A stretch of DNA of 64,000 bases from Acetobacter sp. (GTDB lineage: Bacteria > Pseudomonadota > Alphaproteobacteria > Acetobacterales > Acetobacteraceae), in the NCBI GenBank assembly GCA_017413025.1, contig JAFPVE010000001.1, positions 1 to 64,000 on the forward strand, given 5' to 3'. The translations under genes and the position numbers were made by a program. Positions 8,526 to 18,800 of the stretch are shown piece after piece (the first letter of the stretch is position 1; each line of letters opens with the position of its first letter). Under the pieces are notes generated by a model, which worked only from the letters and a program-made list of their open reading frames with translations, made no database searches and was not told the DNA's origin.

Positions 8526-9242
8526 GTGATTAAAGTGGCGTGCTGTCAAAATGTTTTTTCTAAAAGTTTTTTGTGGAGAAGGGGGCGTTTTTCTCTACGG
8601 ATGTTTGCTTCAGTTGCCCTGTGTGCACTCTCTATGATGGGTGGAGTTGTTGTGAGTTCTTCTGTGGCGCAAGCGCAGGCATCTGTCTTAATAAAACATC
8701 AAAGTACAACAGCAGTTGTTGAAACAATTGACAGGCAGGCGCGTGAAATACTTCTTCGTGAAAAGAGTGGTCATCTCATTACGGTTGAGTATGGAGAGGA
8801 TGTACGTGATTTACCACATTTGCATGAAGGAGATTCTCTTATTATTAGTTTTGTTGAAACATTGGGAGCAGAAATAGCGCCGCCTGGAAGTCCAATGCCT
8901 GAATCAACAATTGCCACAGCACGTGGTTTTGTACATGGGCATCCTCATGGGGTTATTGCAGTGTTTAATCGTGAGCGGGCTTTCGTGCGGGGAATTAACC
9001 TTAAAGCACATACATTAACTTTTCTTCCTGATGATAAAGACGATCGAGAGCTCCGTGTCGTTGTGTTCAGAACGCGTGCTATGCGTGATTTCTTATCCAC
9101 GTTAAAGGTAGGAGATGTTGTTGATATGACACGAATGGAATCCCTCTCGTATGTTATTACAAATACACCTGTCGCACGTCATGTTCCTGCGCAAGTGTCA
9201 CTGCAGGGAAAGGCACGCGCTGCCGTTACTGTGTCGCATTAG
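8526..9242 (+). CDS. Exported protein with a duplicated small domain
   Basis: The GTG at 8526 gives 238 residues. A long signal peptide (basic WRRGR, then FASVALCALSMMGGVVVSS) ends near VAQAQA, about residue 52, so the mature protein is probably periplasmic. Two related modules follow. The first has VVETIDRQAREILLREKSG, VRDLPHLHEGDSL and FVETLGAEI. The second has VRGINLKAHTLTFLPDDKD, MRDFLSTLKVGDVV and MESLSYVI. The shared pattern looks like a small beta-barrel repeated twice. No family name is assigned. ATG at 8601 is another possible start with a shorter signal. Confidence 0.7.
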   Translation: MIKVACCQNVFSKSFLWRRGRFSLRMFASVALCALSMMGGVVVSSSVAQAQASVLIKHQSTTAVVETIDRQAREILLREKSGHLITVEYGEDVRDLPHLHEGDSLIISFVETLGAEIAPPGSPMPESTIATARGFVHGHPHGVIAVFNRERAFVRGINLKAHTLTFLPDDKDDRELRVVVFRTRAMRDFLSTLKVGDVVDMTRMESLSYVITNTPVARHVPAQVSLQGKARAAVTVSH

Positions 9243-9458
9243 ATTGATTGCTTTACAAAGGATCAGTCCTTTTTGATTAAGAACATAATAAAAATAGCTT
9301 GGTGGCTGACGATAGATCTATGCTGAAGTGTTAGAAACGATAAGTTGCTGGCAAAAAATCTTTGTTTTGCTTTACTGTGATCTATAGAAAGAATATTTTC
9401 ATGTCCCTTTTCCAATCTTATAGGAGCAATAGAAATAAATAGGACATTTGTAGAACCA

Positions 9459-10739
9459 ATGTTAAGCCCTCTTTATTTTTCTTGGGGGACGTCATTGGCT
9501 ATGAATATATTCTTATATCTATTTTTTTTTGGGATAGGTTTATGGGGTGCCTTTTTTTGGGTGGGCAGAAAACAACAGAGTACCGAACGTGAAAGATTTA
9601 CTCACCTTTTGACGGTTATAGAACGTGAATTTTCTGTCTTGCGTGCTGAAATGTTAGGGCAGCGATCTGGTATAGCGGAAATGGAGCGCGCATTGGGGGG
9701 GCGTGTTGAGGGGATGTATACAGCTATAGCCGAACGACTCATTACACTTTCTAGCGTAATAGAGCGTGAACAAGCCGAAGCACGGGCGAATCAAGCTGAA
9801 TCAATGCGTGTATTAACTGAGGCTACTACTCGCCAATTAGCAGAGATTCGACAATCTGTTACAGAACAACTTCATCAGGCTGTGGAACAGCAAATGCAAA
9901 CGTCGTTTCAACGTGTTTTAGAACAATTTTCTTCTATGCAAAAAGCTATGGGGGAAGTTCAGGCGATGACGGCTCAAATTAGTGACATTAAAAAAATTTT
10001 TAGCAATGTCAAGACACGGGGTGGGTGGGGAGAGGCGCAATTGCGTGGTATTTTAGAGGATATTCTTCCACCTGAAGCTTATGAGAGTAATGTTCGGCTT
10101 GGAAAAGGGAATGAAGTTGTTGAATTTGCCATCCATATGCCTGTACGTGGGGCGATCCAGCCATTATTGCCTATTGATAGTAAATTCCCAACAGAGTCTT
10201 ATGAAAGATTGTTAAATGCTATAGAGGAAAGCGATAGTGCTGCTGAGAAAATGGCGCGTAAATCTTTAGAAAGTGTTGTAAGACTTGAGGCACGCAAAAT
10301 TGCTACAAAATATATTCATCCCCCTCAAACTGCAGAATTTGCTGTAATCTATTTGCCAACTGATGGGTTATATACTGAGGTAGCTCGTATTCCCGGTTTA
10401 ATAGATGAAATAGGGCGTCGGTTTCGAGTTATTTTAATGGGACCTGCTCTCATGCCGGCTTTGATAAGAACGATCCATTTAGGGTATGTTACATTAGCTC
10501 TTGAGGAAAGGACGGAGGCTATAGGTTATCTTTTAGGAGAAACCAAACAAGAAATGTTACGGATGAATACGGTGCTTGATAAATTGGCACGTAATGCACA
10601 GACGTTATCAACCTCAATTGAAGAGGCACGCAGACGTACGCGTGTTGTAAGTCGTAAACTCAACGACATTGATATTACGCCACAAGATATAATGGAAATA
10701 ACATATGAGATAGACAGTGAAACAGGTGAAAATAAATGA
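9459..10739 (+). CDS. rmuC: RmuC-family DNA recombination protein
   Basis: The 426-residue protein has an N-terminal membrane anchor (IFLYLFFFGIGLWGAFFWV, about 17-35), a long Gln- and Glu-rich coiled coil to about 180, and the RmuC domain starting with GGWGEAQLRGILEDILPP. Further conserved blocks are LPIDSKFPTESYERL and AEFAVIYLPTDGLY. RmuC proteins limit inversions at short inverted repeats and are proposed to be nuclease-like; the biochemical activity is not settled. The gene precedes a two-component system by 121 bp. Confidence 0.93.
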   Translation: MLSPLYFSWGTSLAMNIFLYLFFFGIGLWGAFFWVGRKQQSTERERFTHLLTVIEREFSVLRAEMLGQRSGIAEMERALGGRVEGMYTAIAERLITLSSVIEREQAEARANQAESMRVLTEATTRQLAEIRQSVTEQLHQAVEQQMQTSFQRVLEQFSSMQKAMGEVQAMTAQISDIKKIFSNVKTRGGWGEAQLRGILEDILPPEAYESNVRLGKGNEVVEFAIHMPVRGAIQPLLPIDSKFPTESYERLLNAIEESDSAAEKMARKSLESVVRLEARKIATKYIHPPQTAEFAVIYLPTDGLYTEVARIPGLIDEIGRRFRVILMGPALMPALIRTIHLGYVTLALEERTEAIGYLLGETKQEMLRMNTVLDKLARNAQTLSTSIEEARRRTRVVSRKLNDIDITPQDIMEITYEIDSETGENK

Positions 10740-10860
10740 TCTGTTGATTGGTGCGTGTTATGATATTCTAAAAGCGAATTTACTAGATATTAGAGAGGAA
10801 ATAGAGAAATAGTAGAAAGGGAGAGTCTAAAATATAACTGAATCGAAAAGAGAGGTTAAT

Positions 10861-11586
10861 ATGGCAGAAGCGTTGCAAAAACACACTCAGGAAGAAAGAA
10901 AAATCCTTCTTATTGAAGATGACAATGTTATTGCGGAAGAAATTGTTTCTACAATGAATTGTCATGGCTTTTGTGTCAAGCACATTGATAATGGTGATGC
11001 CGGGCTTGAAGCAGCGCTTAACGATGAAGCTGACGTCATTGTTGTCGATCGTATGTTGCCAAGTGCAGATGGTAGCGGTATGGATGGTCTTTCCATTATC
11101 GAGAATATGCATAGACAAGGGGTGTATATACCTGTTTTGGTTCTTTCAGCCTTATCCGATGTTGATGATCGTATCGATGGTCTTAAGGCAGGCGGTGATG
11201 ACTATCTCACAAAACCTTTTGTTATTGAGGAACTTGTGCTTCGGATTGAGGCATTGTTACGTCGTCCGTCTGATACACGTGTGACTAAGCTTTGTGTTGG
11301 TCCATTAGAGATGGATCTTGTTGAACGGCGTATCTGGTGTAATGGAAGTGAAATTACTTTGCTACCGAGAGAGTTTCGTTTATTAGCTTATTTTATGCGT
11401 CGTCCCGGACAAGTGCTGACGCGTGCCATGCTTTTGGAAGATGTTTGGCAATATCGTTTTATTCCTAGAACAAATCTTGTTGATGTACACGTGGGAAGAC
11501 TACGTCGTAAAATTGATTTACCTAATCAGGAGTCATTGATACAAAGTGTTCGGGGGGTTGGTTTCCAATTGCGTGTTTCTGACTGA
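10861..11586 (+). CDS. OmpR-family response regulator
   Basis: A 241-residue regulator. The receiver domain holds acidic residues near 20-21, phosphoacceptor Asp63 (VIVVDRMLP), the Ser/Thr position in LVLSALSD and Lys118 (YLTKPF). A winged-helix DNA-binding domain follows from about 145 (LPREFRLLAYFMRRPGQVLTR, VDVHVGRLRRKID, IQSVRGVGFQL). It overlaps the next gene, its histidine kinase partner, by 14 bp. The regulated genes and the signal cannot be read from the sequence. Confidence 0.94.
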   Translation: MAEALQKHTQEERKILLIEDDNVIAEEIVSTMNCHGFCVKHIDNGDAGLEAALNDEADVIVVDRMLPSADGSGMDGLSIIENMHRQGVYIPVLVLSALSDVDDRIDGLKAGGDDYLTKPFVIEELVLRIEALLRRPSDTRVTKLCVGPLEMDLVERRIWCNGSEITLLPREFRLLAYFMRRPGQVLTRAMLLEDVWQYRFIPRTNLVDVHVGRLRRKIDLPNQESLIQSVRGVGFQLRVSD

Positions 11587-12991
11587 TCTTTTTAAAACAG
11601 CCATTTTTCGTATTTCTTTCATGGCACTTCTTGCCATGGCGGGTGTTCTCGTTGCGCAATTTTGGTTGATTTATACTCATGTAGAAAGTGTTGAAGCTGA
11701 TCGTTTAACAAAAATTCTTACAGAAGATGCTGACACGCTCTCACATATGCCTCTTGAACGTCTCAAATACGTTGTAAATAATCATATCGTCGATGATTTG
11801 CATATTTTTGTAAGTCATATTGAAGTGTTTACGTCAGATCGTAAGCCTATCATGGGGAATATACCAACATGGCCTCAGGGATTAGAGACTGATGGTAAAT
11901 TACATTTTGTAAAAATGCGTTTCCAAAATGGTAGACAGTATTTTTTACATGTTTTGGCTGTTCCGCTGTCGAACGGTCATGTCCTTGTAATTGGATGTGG
12001 GTTGCGTTTTTTAATAGAACAAAAGATAACGTTACAGCGTGCGATGCTTGTTTCTGTAGTACCGGTTTTTTTTATTGCTTTATTGTTAAGTATTGCTCTG
12101 GGCTATCGTGCTTTATCGCGTATAAAAGAAATGAACATTGCAATTAAAAAGATTATGGGAGGAGATATTCATGAGCGTTTACCTGTTCGAGCAAAGCAAT
12201 ATGATGGTGTAGAACAACTAGCTAATAGCGTCAATCATATGCTTGATAAGTTAGAGCATCTGGTGGAGGATATACGCGAGGTTGGAAATAATATTGCACA
12301 TGATTTGAGAACACCACTTTCAAGATTGCGATCACGTTTAGAACGAGCTCTTGTCATGGTGGAGAGCGAAGATTCCTGTAAGGCTTCTTATGAGGTCATT
12401 AGCCAAGCTATTGGTGATTTGGATCAATGTTTGGCAGTTATTACTGCTTTATTGCGTATTACAGAATTGGAGAATACTCGTCGGAAAGAAGGGTTTTCTC
12501 TTGTTCATCTTGGGGAGATAATCAACGATGTGTATGATTTGTATGAACCTATTGCAGAAATGGAAAACAAACAATTGCTTAAGCATTTTGCAGAGGAAGA
12601 TATTCGAGTATTAGGTGATAAACATTTATTGATAGAAATGCTTGCCAATCTTGTTGATAACGCTATTAAATTTACTCCTGAAGGGGGGAGTATTACCTTA
12701 AGTATGAAGAGCATGAGGGAACAAGTTATACTAACAGTGACTGATACAGGAATTGGTATTGCTCCTGAAGAAAGACAATCTGTGCTTTCACGTTTTTATC
12801 GTTCGGATAAAAGTAGACATGTGTCAGGATGTGGTTTGGGTTTGAGTCTTGTTAAGGCAATCATTTCTCTTCACGAGATAGAGATGAGTATAAACTCTGG
12901 TCCTAATGGTATTGGAACGTGTTTTTGCTTAGTTTTTCATAAAGTGTGTGAAAATTTGGAGTTCTGTAAAGCTAAAGTTATTGCGAGTTAA
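11573..12991 (+). CDS. Membrane sensor histidine kinase
   Basis: Chosen start GTG at 11573 (FLTDLFKTAIFR...), which overlaps the regulator by 14 bp; GTG at 11546 would add nine residues. Two membrane helices (about AIFRISFMALLAMAGVLVAQF and MLVSVVPVFFIALLLSIAL) enclose a periplasmic sensor of about 115 residues. HAMP follows, then the dimerisation domain with the phosphorylated His in NIAHDLRTPLSR, and the ATPase domain with LANLVDNAIKFTPEGG (N box), VTDTGIGI (G1) and GCGLGLSLV (G2). It phosphorylates the preceding response regulator. The ligand is unknown. Confidence 0.93.
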   Translation: MFLTDLFKTAIFRISFMALLAMAGVLVAQFWLIYTHVESVEADRLTKILTEDADTLSHMPLERLKYVVNNHIVDDLHIFVSHIEVFTSDRKPIMGNIPTWPQGLETDGKLHFVKMRFQNGRQYFLHVLAVPLSNGHVLVIGCGLRFLIEQKITLQRAMLVSVVPVFFIALLLSIALGYRALSRIKEMNIAIKKIMGGDIHERLPVRAKQYDGVEQLANSVNHMLDKLEHLVEDIREVGNNIAHDLRTPLSRLRSRLERALVMVESEDSCKASYEVISQAIGDLDQCLAVITALLRITELENTRRKEGFSLVHLGEIINDVYDLYEPIAEMENKQLLKHFAEEDIRVLGDKHLLIEMLANLVDNAIKFTPEGGSITLSMKSMREQVILTVTDTGIGIAPEERQSVLSRFYRSDKSRHVSGCGLGLSLVKAIISLHEIEMSINSGPNGIGTCFCLVFHKVCENLEFCKAKVIAS

Positions 12992-13072
12992 AATCGAGTT
13001 AAAATGTATGTGAAATGTTTTTAGTTAGACAATTGATTAAACAATTTCATGATAGACTCCAATATGTTAGGC

Positions 13073-13101
13073 TTGACAAATATATAAGTGTCCATTATAA
13101 A
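13073..13101 (+). promoter_or_regulatory. Near-consensus sigma-70 promoter of the rplK operon
   Basis: TTGACA (13073-13078) and TATAAA (13096-13101) are separated by 17 bp. This is the best promoter match in the window and sits 141 bp before rplK, leaving a leader of about 130 nt. The leader contains GGGAGATGGCTGAAGCAAGA, a candidate but unproven binding site for L1, which represses this operon in other bacteria. Confidence 0.8.
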
Positions 13102-13241
13102 AGTTTCCGAGTAATTGGAGTAATGTTTGGAACGTGGGAGATGGCTGAAGCAAGATATTCTGTTAAGGGTATAGTGCTTTTAGTTTAAGAATCGTATGAA
13201 CCGCGGTCCTGGTTTGAGAATGATAAGGAGAGCCCCAGGAT

Positions 13242-13676
13242 ATGGCTAAAAAAGTTGTTGGCTACATTAAACTTCAAATACCAGCAGGAAAAGCGAATCC
13301 TTCACCTCCTGTTGGTCCTGCCCTTGGTCAGCGTGGCTTGAATATTATGGAGTTTTGTAAAGCGTTTAATGCGAAGACACAAAATCTTGAACCAGGTATG
13401 CCTATACCTGTCGTTATTACGGCATATGCCGATCGCACGTTTAGCTTCATTACAAAAACTCCACCCAATACGTATTTTTTATTAAAAGCTGCTAAGATTT
13501 CTAAAGGTAGCTCTGTTGTAGGCAAGGGGTCATCAGCAGGAAAAGTCACAATGGATCAGATTCGTGAAATTGCTAGTCAGAAGCAACAGGATATGAATGC
13601 GAATGATATTGATGGGGCAGTTCGTATGTTAGTCGGATCTGCTCGATCTATGGGGATTGATGTGGTGGAGAGCTGA
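13242..13676 (+). CDS. rplK: 50S ribosomal protein L11
   Basis: At 144 residues it has the normal length. The N-terminal domain carries [23 protein letters not shown], which contacts the GTPase-associated region of 23S rRNA, and the C-terminal rRNA-binding domain carries [13 protein letters not shown] and [16 protein letters not shown] lies 11 bp before the ATG. It is the first gene after the promoter. secE and nusG, which usually precede it, are absent. Confidence 0.97.
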   Translation: MAKKVVGYIKLQIPAGKANPSPPVGPALGQRGLNIMEFCKAFNAKTQNLEPGMPIPVVITAYADRTFSFITKTPPNTYFLLKAAKISKGSSVVGKGSSAGKVTMDQIREIASQKQQDMNANDIDGAVRMLVGSARSMGIDVVES

Positions 13677-13678
13677 TC

Positions 13679-14371
13679 ATGACAAAAAACAAACGTCTTA
13701 CTGCTGCTCGGACTAAAATTGTTGCCCAAGCTTATAGTCTTGATGAGGCTGTAACTTTAGTCAAGACGAATGCCACAGCTAAATTTGATGAAACAATAGA
13801 AATTGCACTGAACCTTGGGATTGATCCACGTCATGCAGATCAAATGGTGCGGGGACTTGTCTCTTTACCTAACGGAACAGGTAAAACGTTACGTGTTGGT
13901 GTGTTTGCGCGAGGAGCTAAAGCGGAAGAGGCAAAATCTGCAGGGGCAGATGTTGTTGGAGCAGAAGATTTACTAGAAAAAATACAAGCTGGGGATATTG
14001 CCTTTGATCGGTGTATTGCTACTCCTGATATGATGGCTTTAGTTGGTCGTTTAGGAAAAGTGCTTGGTCCACGTGGTTTAATGCCTAATCCTAAATTAGG
14101 TACAGTTACTATGGATGTTCGTGGTGCTATCGAGGCGGCCAAATCTGGGCAGGTTGAATATCGTGCTGAAAAGGCGGGCATTGTGCATGCGCCGGTTGGA
14201 AAAGCTTCTTTCTGTGTGGAAAAATTGGTAGAAAATATTCGTGCTTTTGTGGAAGCTGTTCAACGTGCCAAGCCTGCGACTTCAAAAGGAGCATATTTGA
14301 AGAAGGTAGCTTTGTCTTCTACGATGGGTCCCAGTGTAATAGTGGATGTGTCGGCTTTTGTTACTTCGTAA
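13679..14371 (+). CDS. rplA: 50S ribosomal protein L1
   Basis: A 230-residue protein of the L1 stalk, which moves E-site tRNA; in other bacteria it also represses its own operon. The signature [14 protein letters not shown] is present, as are the N-terminal [11 protein letters not shown] and [14 protein letters not shown]. It begins two bases after the rplK stop, so the two are translationally coupled. Confidence 0.97.
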   Translation: MTKNKRLTAARTKIVAQAYSLDEAVTLVKTNATAKFDETIEIALNLGIDPRHADQMVRGLVSLPNGTGKTLRVGVFARGAKAEEAKSAGADVVGAEDLLEKIQAGDIAFDRCIATPDMMALVGRLGKVLGPRGLMPNPKLGTVTMDVRGAIEAAKSGQVEYRAEKAGIVHAPVGKASFCVEKLVENIRAFVEAVQRAKPATSKGAYLKKVALSSTMGPSVIVDVSAFVTS

Positions 14372-14651
14372 CAAGGGGGTGATAGAGCTAAAATGTTGTG
14401 GCTTTGCTTTATGCAGGTCATACGAAGGTACTTTTATAGGTATCTTCGACTTGTCCAAAACCTCACGTGGGATTAAACCTTAAGTAGCAGAAATGCTGGC
14501 GGGAGGTAGACGGGGGTACTGAAGTTTAGGTTGGAGTTTTAATATATGCTGAGTATTCCGTTGATAGGACAGACGAGTTGGTCTTATTACGTGTGTATTA
14601 AGACTAGGGGGCAACTTTCCTCTATTTAGAGGAACCAGACGGAGATGGGAT
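14372..14651 (+). promoter_or_regulatory. L10 operon leader region with two hairpins
   Basis: The 280 bp before rplJ carry no gene. A 9-bp hairpin occupies 14423-14448 (8-nt loop, one G-T pair), and a 7-bp hairpin with loop ATTT lies at 14617-14634, just ahead of GGAGATGGGA and the start codon. In many bacteria this position holds the mRNA site bound by the L10-L12 complex for autorepression. The position and the hairpins near the ribosome binding site fit that, but the kink-turn consensus was not verified. Confidence 0.5.
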
Positions 14652-15170
14652 TTGAACCGTATAGAAAAGAAAGCACTTGTTGATTCTTTGTCCGGTGTTT
14701 TTGCACAAACGTCTATGGTTGTGGTTACTAAAAATTTAGGATTGACTGTAGCCGATGTGACAGAGTTGCGACGTAAAGTGCGAGCAGTAGGGGCGTGTTA
14801 TAGAGTGGTAAAAAACCGGTTAGCTGTTCTTGCTTTGGAAGGAACGAGGTTTAACGGTATTATACCGATTCTCAAAGGTCCAACTGCACTTGCTTGGGCA
14901 GATGATCCTGTTGTCGTAGCAAAAGTTGTTGTCGATTTTGCTAAGGCAAATGATAAAATTGAGATACTTGGTGGTTCTCTTGGTGCGCAGGTACTTGATG
15001 TATCTGGCGTTAAAGCATTGGCAGAGTTACCGTCTCTTGATGTGTTAAGGGCACAATTTGTGGGGCTTATCTCTACACCAGCGACACGCGTTACAACACT
15101 GACGCAGACGCCTGCGGCACAGTTAGCGCGTTTGTTTGGTGCTTATGCTAAAGCGGGTGATGCTGCATGA
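14652..15170 (+). CDS. rplJ: 50S ribosomal protein L10
   Basis: A 172-residue stalk base protein that anchors L7/L12 dimers. The start is TTG at 14652, preceded by GGAGATGGGA and giving MNRIEKKALVDSLSGVF, the usual family start. Conserved blocks are TELRRKVRAVGACYRVVKN and LKGPTALAW, and the C-terminal helix that binds L7/L12 ends AQLARLFGAYAKAG. The non-ATG start fits a tightly controlled gene. Confidence 0.96.
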   Translation: MNRIEKKALVDSLSGVFAQTSMVVVTKNLGLTVADVTELRRKVRAVGACYRVVKNRLAVLALEGTRFNGIIPILKGPTALAWADDPVVVAKVVVDFAKANDKIEILGGSLGAQVLDVSGVKALAELPSLDVLRAQFVGLISTPATRVTTLTQTPAAQLARLFGAYAKAGDAA

Positions 15171-15262
15171 GTGATCCTATGTAATGGATAATAATGCTGT
15201 ATTATTCTGAATTAGAATGTCTTTGTTTTATGTAGTAATTTATAACATTAGGGATGTAAACG

Positions 15263-15640
15263 ATGGTTGATCTTGTAAGGCTTGTTGATGAACTTTCTTC
15301 TTTGACTGTTTTGGAAGCGGCAGAACTTTCTAAACTTTTGGAAGATAAGTGGGGTGTTTCCGCTGCCCCTGCTGTTGCGGCTGCTCCTGCTGTTGCAGCT
15401 GCTGTTGCGGCTCCTGTTGCTGAGGAACAGACAGAGTTCACTGTTATTTTGGCTTCTGCAGGTGAAAAGAAAATTAATGTGATTAAAGAAATTCGCGGTA
15501 TTACAGGCTTAGGTTTGAAAGAAGCGAAAGATTTAGTTGAGGGGGCTCCAAAAACAGTAAAAGAAGGTGTCAATAAAGAAGAAGCGACTAAAATTAAAAA
15601 GCTTCTCGAAGATAACGGTGCGACTGTTGAAATAAAATAG
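15263..15640 (+). CDS. rplL: 50S ribosomal protein L7/L12
   Basis: A 125-residue protein. The N-terminal dimerisation helices ([26 protein letters not shown]) are followed by an alanine, proline and valine hinge (about 35-57). The C-terminal factor-binding domain has [19 protein letters not shown] and [16 protein letters not shown]. It recruits EF-Tu, EF-G and initiation factors. The hinge is coded by a repetitive GCT-GTT-GCG tract. Confidence 0.97.
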   Translation: MVDLVRLVDELSSLTVLEAAELSKLLEDKWGVSAAPAVAAAPAVAAAVAAPVAEEQTEFTVILASAGEKKINVIKEIRGITGLGLKEAKDLVEGAPKTVKEGVNKEEATKIKKLLEDNGATVEIK

Positions 15641-15694
15641 TAAAATTCTTTTGTCTACTTTGTGTACAGATATAAGGATTTTTTTAGGGTATTC

Positions 15695-15715
15695 GGGTAG
15701 AGGGCATCTCTGCCC
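15695..15715 (+). promoter_or_regulatory. Hairpin between rplL and rpoB (possible attenuator)
   Basis: GGGTAGAG (15695-15702) pairs with CTCTGCCC (15708-15715) over eight bases with a 5-nt loop. There is no strong T-run after it. In other bacteria an attenuator or RNase III site here sets the ratio of ribosomal protein to polymerase; that role is inference by position. Confidence 0.45.
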
Positions 15716-15808
15716 GTTTACCTGTTGCAGAAGAGTTATTCGTATATAAGGGATTTAGTGCCCTTTGGTGAGTTTTGGAGTGACAAGGTAAAGCGACGGG
15801 GAATAGCG

Positions 15809-18800
15809 ATGAAAGCAGTTGTCAGTTCGTTTACAGAGCGGAAGAGGATTCGTAAGAATTTTGGACGGATTCCTGAAATCGCTCCGATGCCGAACCTTAT
15901 TGATGTGCAGCGTAATTCTTATGAGGCATTTCTTCAGGTTGATGTGGCGCCTGATGATCGTAAGCCAATAGGCTTGCAAGGGGTTTTTTCTTCGATTTTT
16001 CCTATCGATGATTTTGCTGGTCGTGGGCGTTTAGAATTTGTCCGATATGAGTTAGAAGAACCAAAATATGACATTGAAGAATGTCTTCAGCGTGATTTGA
16101 CTTATGCGGCACCTCTAAAGATTATTTTACGTCTTTTTGTGTGGGATTTTGATGAAGACACAGGGCTACGCTCTATCAGAGATATAAAAGAGCAGCCCGT
16201 TTATATGGGTGATATACCTCTTATGACTGAAAGTGGTGCCTTTATCATTAATGGTATGGAGCGTGTTGTTGTAAGCCAGATGCATCGATCTCCAGGGGTG
16301 TTTTTTGATAAGTTTAGGAAACCACACTCTCCTGACAAATATTTTTTTCGTGCACAAATTATTCCCTATCGTGGTTCGCGTCTTGATTTTGAGTTTGATT
16401 CAGATGGATTGCTTTATAGTATTATCGGTGGTGATCGGAAGCGGAGGGTGCCTGCAACCACTTTTCTTTATGCTTTAGAAAGTGAAGCTTCGATCAAAGC
16501 GCGAACTGAAAAATGTATTGAGGGTGGAGATGTTGATTCTATAGAAATCAAAGGTATGGATGATAACGAAATCCTTGCCTGTTTTTATGAAACGTTGAAT
16601 TTTACAAAAACATCGCAAGGATGGTCTTGTCCGTTTGATGTGAATTTTTTTCGTGGTATGGAATTTTCTGCACCTTTAATTGATGCACAGACAGGAGAAA
16701 TAATTGTTCAGGAAAGAACAAGACTTACGGTTAATATTCTTCGTCGAATTGCAAAAAAAACGCGTGAAATTATTGTCAATAATGAAGATTTAACAAATTT
16801 TTATATAGCGCGTGATATTGTGAATACTGAGACAGGCGAAGTGTATGGTGAGGCAGGTGGAGAGGTTACCAAAGCTTTTTTAGAGGTTATGGAAGAAGCA
16901 AATTTATCTGAATTACCTGTTTTAGCTATTAATAGCGCGCATGGTGCGTGGATTCGTGACACGTTAGCCAAAAATAAATACACAAGTCGTGAAGATGCCT
17001 TGATCGATATTTATAGTGTTATGCATCATGGAGAGCGAACGATTGCTAGAAACGCTGAAGTAAAATTTCGTGAACGTTTTTTTGAGACAGATTATTACGA
17101 TTTATCAGCTGTTGGCCGTGTTAAGATGAATATGCGTCTTGGTTTAAATGTACCAGATACGGTGCATGCTCTTTGTAAAGCCGATATAGTTCGTGTTCTG
17201 CAGGTTCTTTGTGATTTGAGAGATGGTCGTGGTCAAGTTGATGATATTGATGACTTAGGGAATCGTCGTGTACGTTCAGTTAGTGAGTTGCTAGAAAATC
17301 AGTATCGTGGTGGGTTACTTCGTATAGAGCGTGCTGTTCGTGAACGGATGTCTTCTGTAGATATTGATACTGTTATGCCGCATGACCTTATTAATGCGAA
17401 ACCAGCTATTGCGGCAATACGGGAGTTTTTTAGTTCATCACAGCTTAGCCAATTTATGGATCAAACAAATCCACTTTCTGAAATAACGCATAAACGTCGT
17501 CTTTCTGCGTTAGGACCTAATGGTTTAACGCGTGAACAGGCGCGTGCGAATTTTAAGATTCGTGATGTGCATCCAACCCATTATGGACGCGTTTGTCCAA
17601 TTGAAACACCAGAAGGGCCGAATATAGGCCTTATCAGTTCTTTAGCGATTTATGCAAAAGTAAATCAATATGGTTTTATAGAAACACCTTATCGTCTTGT
17701 TAAAGACGGGATGCTTCAAAATGGGTGGAAATATTTTTCCGCTATGGAAGAAGAAAAGTTAGTTATCGCACAGGCTGATGCTAAAGTTGATGAGAAAGGT
17801 GCATTAGTTGCTGATCTTGTTTCTGTGCGTCGCAATGGTGATTTTCGTCTTGTGCCTCCAGGAGACGTAACGGCGTGTGATGTTTCTCCTAAACAACTCG
17901 TTTCTGTTGCTGCGGCATTAATTCCGTTTCTTGAACATGATGATGCGAATCGTGCCCTTATGGGATCAAATATGCAACGTCAAGCTGTGCCATTGCTGCG
18001 TGCAGATGCACCATTAGTGGGGACAGGAATGGAGTCTACTGTTGCACGGGATTCAGGGACTGTAATTATTGCAAAACGTAAAGGTATTGTTGCTCAGGTT
18101 GATAGTGCCCGTATTGTTGTGCGTGTTATAGATGATCACGGTGTGACACAGGGTGTTGATATGTATCGTTTGCAAAAGTATGTTCGTTCAAATCAATCTA
18201 CCTGTATTAATCAACGTCCATTGGTTGTGGTGGGAGATCATGTTTCTGCGGGGGATATTATTGCTGATGGATCTTCTACAGACTTTGGAGAACTTGCTCT
18301 TGGACGTAATGTTCTTGTCGCATTTATGCCATGGAATGGTTACAATTTCGAAGATTCTATTCTTGTTTCTGAACGCATTGCTCGAGATGATGTTTTTACC
18401 TCAATTCATATTGAAGAGTTTGAGGTTATGGCACGCGATACGACACTAGGTCAGGAAGAAATTACGCGTGATGTTCCAAATGTTGGTGAAGAGGGATTAC
18501 GTAATTTAGATGAAGCAGGTATCATCTATGTTGGAGCTGAAGTCAATCCCGGGGATATTCTGGTGGGTAAAGTAACACCAAAAGGTGAGAGTCTTATAAC
18601 TCCAGAGGAAAAACTCTTGCGTGCCATCTTTGGGGAAAAGGCTTCTGATGTTCGGGATACGTCATTGCGTTTACCGCCAGGAGGTGCAACAGGCACCGTT
18701 ATTGGTGTGCGTGTCTTTTCTCGTCGTGGGGTAGATAAAGATGAACGTGCTATGGCGATTGAGCATTTTGAAATTGAGCGTCTTGCAAGAGATCGTGATG

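Noticed and set aside
17400..17530. Rifampicin-resistance change in rpoB
   Set aside because: The [10 protein letters not shown] and [11 protein letters not shown] region is wild type at the usual resistance positions.
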